From Porogramme epimiltina (Eukaryota; Basidiomycota; Agaricomycetes; Polyporales; Polyporaceae), in assembly GCA_900155495.1 (NCBI GenBank), contig FTLJ01000654.1, positions 1 to 35,265 on the forward strand: a stretch of DNA of 35,265 nt. The letters are read 5' to 3'. The notes below the pieces were generated by a model. That model saw nothing but the letters and a program-made list of their open reading frames with translations, did not search any database and was not told the origin of the DNA. The number at the start of each line of letters is the position of its first letter. The first letter of the stretch is position 1. Shown here piece by piece: positions 30,414-35,265 of this stretch. Made by a program: the position numbers and the translations under genes.

Positions 30414-31630
30414 GCATATCACATTGCCACTAGTAAGCACTGCAGTCAAGTGCATAATAGAATGAAGTATATATTACTTACTGTTGGATACTGGGTGGGT
30501 GAATAACGTAAAAATGACTGTGGACGAAAATGTTTTGGAAGGGGGTCGACCGGGACGTTGTGGATGTCTATCATGGAAGAAGACTTAGCTAACCAACACG
30601 ACTCCTCTCCAGAGTTTTTAGGGCGCACTTAATACTAGCTAGAGCGGCAAAAAGGGATGGGAGGTTGTGGGCGTGAATAGGATGGGAGAAAGGAAACCAC
30701 TTTTAAGGGGGTGGGCAGACCCCTGTCAGTAGCAGTCCGGGGTCCCACGGGCGAGTATGTGGAAGCGGACGCAAGGGCGCAGTAGATGGTTATCGTCGCG
30801 TCTATCTACACTGCGCGTGCACCATATCTTCAAAAATAGAAGTGCAGTTTATACGCCACCGGAGTGGATGAGAGCTCTGACAACACCGAGACCCTGCGGA
30901 CGCCGCCACCATGAGGGCTGGAGAAGTCGACGACTCGGAGGTCGTAGGGCCGGACGGTGCGGAGGATATATCATGTCCTGAACGCTGAGATGACCACATG
31001 TGAGCGGCGTGAGCCCATGCACTCCTCAGGGAAAGGGTAAACCGCACGGTGACGGTCTGATAAACAGCGCCCTTTTTGGCCTCCTTCTTTGGCCGCCACT
31101 CGCTACCGGTTTGACCTGACATCGCACTTCTCGTTTTGACCCCAGTTGCTATCCCTACTATGGGGGTACCAGCATGCCAAGCCTGACAGTATATGTGTTT
31201 TTTGTCTAGTATACTTCCACGCCCGCTTGAGATGTGTTTGGACACCGGGTACGACCATTCCTCCCATCTTCACTAAGGGCCACATGGTCGGCGTGCTCAC
31301 CACGTTGTGCCCCTATATACGCTGAGCGCTGAGCCCTCTACTCCGTCAGGATAAGAGCGGGTGCTGTAAGATCCTCTGCAATGGCTACTGGGAGGTAATA
31401 CTAGTAGAGAGATACACATTTTGTGAGAATTGGACGTCATGAACACGGTGGGTGATGCGCCGTTGAAGTCTGTGCAATTGACAACGAGGCATGACAGGTT
31501 GTGACATGGGTTCTTCGCGATCGGGGGATCCGAGACGTATGAGAGCGTTGTGCAGAATGATTAATGAAGTTTCAGCCGCAACCCCAAATAGATCATAGCC
31601 CGTTTTTGGTGGCCAGTATAACGATAGGGG
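30414..31630. other. Long intergenic region of unit D
   Basis: The first 330 bases share blocks with other F-box upstream flanks, up to the cccacgggc block near 30745. From there to about 31630 the sequence is unique in the window. Minus-strand frames at 31245-30802 (147 codons) and 31690-31385 (101 codons) are open but show no domain I recognise. I see no RNA gene. It may be a degraded insertion replacing stretch X. Confidence 0.45.
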
Positions 31631-31639
31631 ACACGGCAT

Positions 31640-31895
31640 CTTCCAACAGTTCAAGCTACCACATTCATGAGGTTCGATCGGTGGCGGCACTTACCCGGAG
31701 GCGCGGTCGCTTCTACAGACACGCGGGGTGGCTCGAGGACAAGCACATGTCATGGCAGGGGGTGCTTGCGAGAGCGTACAGTGCGATGATTCACGGGTAC
31801 GCGACGAAGAATATGAACAGCCTCTGGCTGTGGCCCGGGTCCTGGGAGCGCAAGTCGAAGCCCAGGTTCGACCTCCGGAGGTTCAACAATGCGCA
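31640..31895 (+). pseudogene. Glycogen phosphorylase fragment E0
   Basis: GIFQQF appears near 31639. After a frame change, RGRFYRHAGWLEDKHMSWQG, ARAYSAMIHGYATKNMN and WERKSKPRFDLRRFNNA correspond to the RFYGHAERLEGG to AYDVMIPGYATKNTNN to ESKPK-FDLQSFN stretch of the enzyme. It is the tail of one copy placed before the head of copy E1. Confidence 0.85.
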
Positions 31896-32229
31896 TAGGT
31901 TTCTAGGTCGGAATGGGGGAGGCGCGAAGGGTGGCACAGATAGCGATCATTCTGAGAAGTGCGCAGTAGAAGCAACAGCGTTGAACAGTATGCAGGTAAC
32001 TATATGCTCTGTTTTGACTTGGAAGGGCGGCGTGATCTCGCTTTCTCACGGCATCGCGTGCGGACTGCTCCTGAAGTCGCCCAGCTCCCCCATCTCGCGC
32101 GCGGAGCCACTTGGAGCCACCTCTGTCCTTCCCGGATTTCCTCTGCGCCTGTCGCCACTGCCCCCTCCAACAGAACACTTCCCCTGATTATCGCCCACAC
32201 GCTCCGAGACGACCTTCACTATTGACCTC

Positions 32230-32930
32230 GCTCGCCCGCTAGGCGTACAAGTACGAAAACGTCGGCGCGTACGACGCCACCGCGCCCGCTGTACTACTAG
32301 ACAACCTCCTCGTGCGTCCCAGACCCCCACACTCCTCGTTTCCGCTCACGCGTCGACGCGCCTCCGCCCCTGCGCCGCCCCACAGATAGGTGCACTGGAA
32401 CGAGATGTAGTTTCATCGCCCGTGCAACGCCCTGAAGCGCGCGCACTACCCCTCCCTCGAGTTCCTCAATCCTTCATGGGCTGCAGGTCGACAACGCCCT
32501 CCTCAACCTCGCCCTTCAGCTTCAGCGCGCGGATGCGAGGGGCAAGCTCAGCCTTTGCGCTCGAGGACCTGCTCGGGGCAGGAGCGCAATGCGGACTTCA
32601 GCAACGGTGGAACGGGTCGCCTCGCGGGTGCTTCCTGGACTCGAGCGCGTCGCAGGAGCTCCCGGTGTGGGACTACGAGCTGCGCTACAAGCATGGTGCG
32701 CCGTTTCGTGCCCCAATTTCGCGCAGCAGCCGAGGCTGACACGCGCGCATGCGTCTTGCAGCACCTCATCGCCCCGGACGGCTCTCAGCTCGACGCCCGG
32801 GACTCGTGGATCCAGCACGACAACCTGTAGTCTAGTAGAAGCTCCCCCACCTCGGTGTCGCGGACCATGTCCGCTTCTATGGCTACTCAGAGCATAAGTA
32901 GCGCCACATCGCCGGCGTCGACGACCGCGG
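32230..32930 (+). pseudogene. Glycogen phosphorylase pseudogene E1
   Basis: Pieces in order: ENVGAYDATAPAVLLDNLLV (about 32252-32310); after an intron, VHWNEM-stop-FHRP and LKRAHYPSLEFL (about 32391-32467); VDNALLNLALQLQRADAR in a shifted frame; SNGGTGRLAG; SSASQELPVWDYELRYKHG (about 32643-32695); QHLIAPDGSQLDARDSW, IQHDNL and a stop at 32828. A last remnant, RHIAGVDDR, is near 32905. Stops, frameshifts and loss of the C-terminal half make it a pseudogene. Confidence 0.88.
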
Positions 32931-33154
32931 GGCTTAATCGTCCCATAATATGTAATATAGCCAAGGGACAGGAAGAAATCGATGTTGCGTTCTCTACGTC
33001 CATCAACCCCCGAGTCCAAGCGGGTTGTCGCTAAACCACACCAGTCGCTGTTACTACCTTCGAGTGTATTGTTCGCCACACCGCCTCATGCCATTTCCCC
33101 CTCGAATTTCCATGCCCTGAGCCGATTTGCCCCTGATAGGAGTTGATCGAGCTA
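32931..33154. other. Shortened spacer, unit E
   Basis: Counterpart of the other phosphorylase-to-F-box spacers, retaining the ccgatttgcccctgataggag-like end but missing the ttgatagctctg part. No gene seen. Confidence 0.45.
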
Positions 33155-34702
33155 TTATGTAGTCCTGTGTGACGATGATGGCGAGACCGCGCCAGCAGTC
33201 GAATCTTGTGCCGTTTTAGGTGGAGAAAGGGGAGGAAGTCTACGCATAGGGTAAATGGGCTGTGAGGTCGAATTGAAGATACAACTAGCTTACCCGAGTG
33301 AGTGGTCTACAGAGACGGTAATGCGGATCTTCTTGGAGATTTTGGAGAGCGTCTTCCGCAATGCTTCCTCGACGACCGACTGAGAGAGTTGGGTACGAAT
33401 GCTGTCCGACTGGTCATAAAGTTCCGATGGCCAGTGAGGGTACAATTCCAGCTCCAACGTAAGGAGGTCTTTGAAAAACTCGTCGAGTATCGACTCGAGA
33501 GCCTGTGCGTTCCCGAGCACAACCTCGCATCCAGCTGCTAAGTCGGCGCCCGTGGGGACGGACCAACGAAGGGTGGCAGATATCTCCTTGATGCTCGGGT
33601 TTAGTGATGCAGTTGAAAGGAAGGTGGCCATGAACTCCCAAGGTTCAAACACTTCGTCGTCAGGAAATGCATTGAGCCGTAGATACTGAAGGCCGGTGAA
33701 GTCACGAAGGGACTCAGCGAACCCTATATGCAATTCGTCGTTAGGTTCAGTCGGCTCGACTCGGAATTACATACTGATGTGACATACTATCAGCCGAGAG
33801 CTCCCCTTTCTTCCCCCGAAAGGTCGTGGAAAGTCGAGTGACAGACGGGCCAGCATACCTCCAGAGATCAGACCCCTTTCTCAGCGCAGTCGACTCCATC
33901 TCGACGTCCACAAGGGAGGCTCCGAAAGCGGTGCCTGGGAGCCATTCAAGCATTTCCTCCTCCAACGGGTCCGAGTTCAGCGCAAGTATGCACCGACGGA
34001 CTGTTCTCAGAAGGTCTGACTTTCGCGCACTACGAGGCGGTTGAGCATTGCGCGGAATTGGCCACGTCACGTCGATCATCCGGAGGTCGGTCAATGAGGG
34101 TAACGCGGTGATGGTGCAGCGCATTGTGCCGGATGACGGAAAGCGGACATCCGCGAGCAAAAGGGTCCGAACGGAAGTGAACGCATTAAGGAACCTGAAC
34201 ATGCGGTGCGGGATGGAGCTCTCCTTGGTGTTCCATTTCAGATGGAAAAACCGGAGGGTGTCCAGGTTGGGGAATATACGGGTCCCGAGTTCGCGCATGA
34301 AGAGCTTTGAGGCATTGTGCAGATCCCTGCCATTGGGCGATGTCCTGTCAAAGGTCACTGAGGGGAAAAAGATGATTCTGCGGGTAGACGGACGCCAGAA
34401 GGACAGAATTGGGGATCGAACGACGTTGGAAACGAATAGGCTGTATTGACGATCGGTCTTGAGCCAAATATCCATGAGGATGTGGTGACGGCTGGCAGGT
34501 AGCCAGGCGCGGCATACAAGAGCGCAGTTGCACAGCGGCGTGTAGCCAGTGAGGGAGCCGGTGTAGAGGAAGGAAATGACGATATCGGTGACCTCCCAGG
34601 GGAGATAAGGTGCGACTGTCTACGAGATGGTCAGCACTTATGACTCTAGATATGGGATGAACACGGAGACACCTTAGGCGAGCGCTCGACCTCATCCATC
34701 AT
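33155..34702 (-). CDS. F-box protein with leucine-rich C-terminal region (copy E), four exons
   Basis: Proposed exons: 34702-34673, 34619-33788, 33723-33294, 33239-33155, giving 458 residues with no stop. Starting at the second ATG, 34699, would remove one residue. Exon 2 is 832 nt once more. The sequence shows MMDEVERSPK, APYLPWEVTDIVISFL, CALVCRAWLPASRH, and then LKTDRQYSLFVSNVV, where the other copies have LDSDRQY. The C-terminal region has spaced Leu-rich segments (LPSLTDLRM, LDTLRFFHL, LQYLRLNA). Exon 4 ends DSTAGAVSPSSSHRTT. Presumed SCF substrate receptor; substrate unknown. It is convergent with E1. Confidence 0.83.
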
Positions 34703-34752
34703 TGAGTAAGGGACAGAGTTGTGAGCACTAGTATTCTCCTCCCGAGTCTGTA
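34703..34752 (-). promoter_or_regulatory. Conserved block upstream of F-box E start codon
   Basis: Same arrangement as in B and D: cagactcgggaggaga, tactagtgctcacaact, then the start codon. Confidence 0.55.
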
Positions 34753-35265
34753 GATGTTCCGTTGTTGAGCACTGAGGTCAAGTGCACAGTAGAATGCGGC
34801 TAATTCTCGATACCGGGGGGGCGAGGGACGAGTGGGATGCTTGTGGATGTGGGCGGTTGACTCGGCTCGGAGTTGCGTAGATGGTATGACGCGAAATAGA
34901 ATGGGATAGGCAGGGGGCCTGAGGAGAATGGAAGAGGGGAGGCAGCCTTCAGGGTGAGCGGACCCCGGCCGCGAGTAATCCCACGGGCATAAAGTTAGGT
35001 TTACTAGGACGCCGAGTCTTTTCTGATCGATAGGTGACGGGAAGGCGGGCTTGGGCACATACCGACAAAGCCTTGCATTCGTTTACTACTAAGCAGGTAC
35101 ATGGGGCGCGGGTAAGACGTCGACAGTGAAGCTGTACATGCGCCGACGTGGTGCGATGCGGGGATGGATGAGGAAGACGAATAATCGCAGACAATCCCGG
35201 GGATAACGACGCCTCAACAAAGATGGGCATTCTATCTGCGAATGGTGTAAGTAGTGGAAAGAGTG
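34753..35265. other. F-box upstream flank and start of stretch X, unit E
   Basis: Blocks gcctgaggagaatggaag, cggaccccggccgcgagtaa and tttactaggacgccgag match units A and B. From about 35050 the text resembles the beginning of stretch X (agcaggtacatggggcgcg against gcacatacatggga). No gene seen before the window ends. Confidence 0.5.

Larger units (their letters stand above)
26326..31600. repeat. Array unit D
   Basis: Order: phosphorylase D1, spacer with a second small phosphorylase piece D2, F-box gene D, upstream block and flank. Stretch X is not recognisable. The alignment with other units is lost soon after 30750. Confidence 0.75.
31601..35265. repeat. Array unit E (continues past the window)
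   Basis: Order: phosphorylase pieces E0 and E1, spacer, F-box gene E, upstream block, flank and the start of a stretch X-like region. The right-hand limit is outside the window. Confidence 0.8.

Noticed and set aside
30802..31245. A 147-codon minus-strand frame
   Set aside because: There is no domain, no homologue in the window and no splice-supported neighbours. It is kept only as a note in the intergenic entry.

Overview
This window looks like nuclear DNA of a filamentous basidiomycete, most likely an agaricomycete of the polypore type. The evidence is short GT-AG introns of 50-65 nt that keep the reading frame, a WD40 gene with an N-terminal region of a kind I associate with agaricomycetes, an F-box family of a kind common in Polyporales, and fragments of a fungal glycogen phosphorylase and a Pcl-like cyclin. 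I see no rRNA, tRNA or CRISPR array. The species assignment is inference.

Positions 1-8835 hold a nested insertion. A complete two-ORF non-LTR retrotransposon (LINE; endonuclease, reverse transcriptase, RNase H) lies on the minus strand at about 45-6447. It has a 21-nt poly(A) tail, read as T at 42-62, and a 12-bp target duplication at 33-44 and 6448-6459. It interrupts one arm of a 75-bp imperfect inverted repeat (1-44 plus 6460-6490, against 8761-8835). Between the arms are a decayed, unrecognised minus-strand coding stretch (about 6460-7350) and broken pieces of a Pcl-like cyclin gene (about 7675-8330).

From about 9000 to the end there is a diverged tandem array of five units (A-E). The basic unit is: a 5'-terminal glycogen phosphorylase (GT35) fragment on the plus strand, then a convergent F-box gene on the minus strand, then a degraded minus-strand stretch X. 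All phosphorylase fragments are pseudogenes. They have lost the C-terminal catalytic half, carry stops and frameshifts, and yet keep recognisable introns, so the copying was at DNA level. In contrast, the four F-box genes (A 11984-13530, B 17650-19207, D 28867-30361, E 33155-34702) each splice into one uninterrupted reading frame of four exons. Exon 2 is exactly 832 nt in all four, and a short last exon differs only by whole codons.

Unit C lacks the F-box gene. In its place is an intact six-exon, 804-residue gene (22663-25352) that joins an uncharacterised N-terminal region to eight WD40 repeats.

The main story is a locus that keeps duplicating and preserving F-box genes while the linked phosphorylase pieces decay, with one unit swapped for a WD40 gene. 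Whether the convergent F-box transcripts run antisense into phosphorylase sequence is an open, testable idea.
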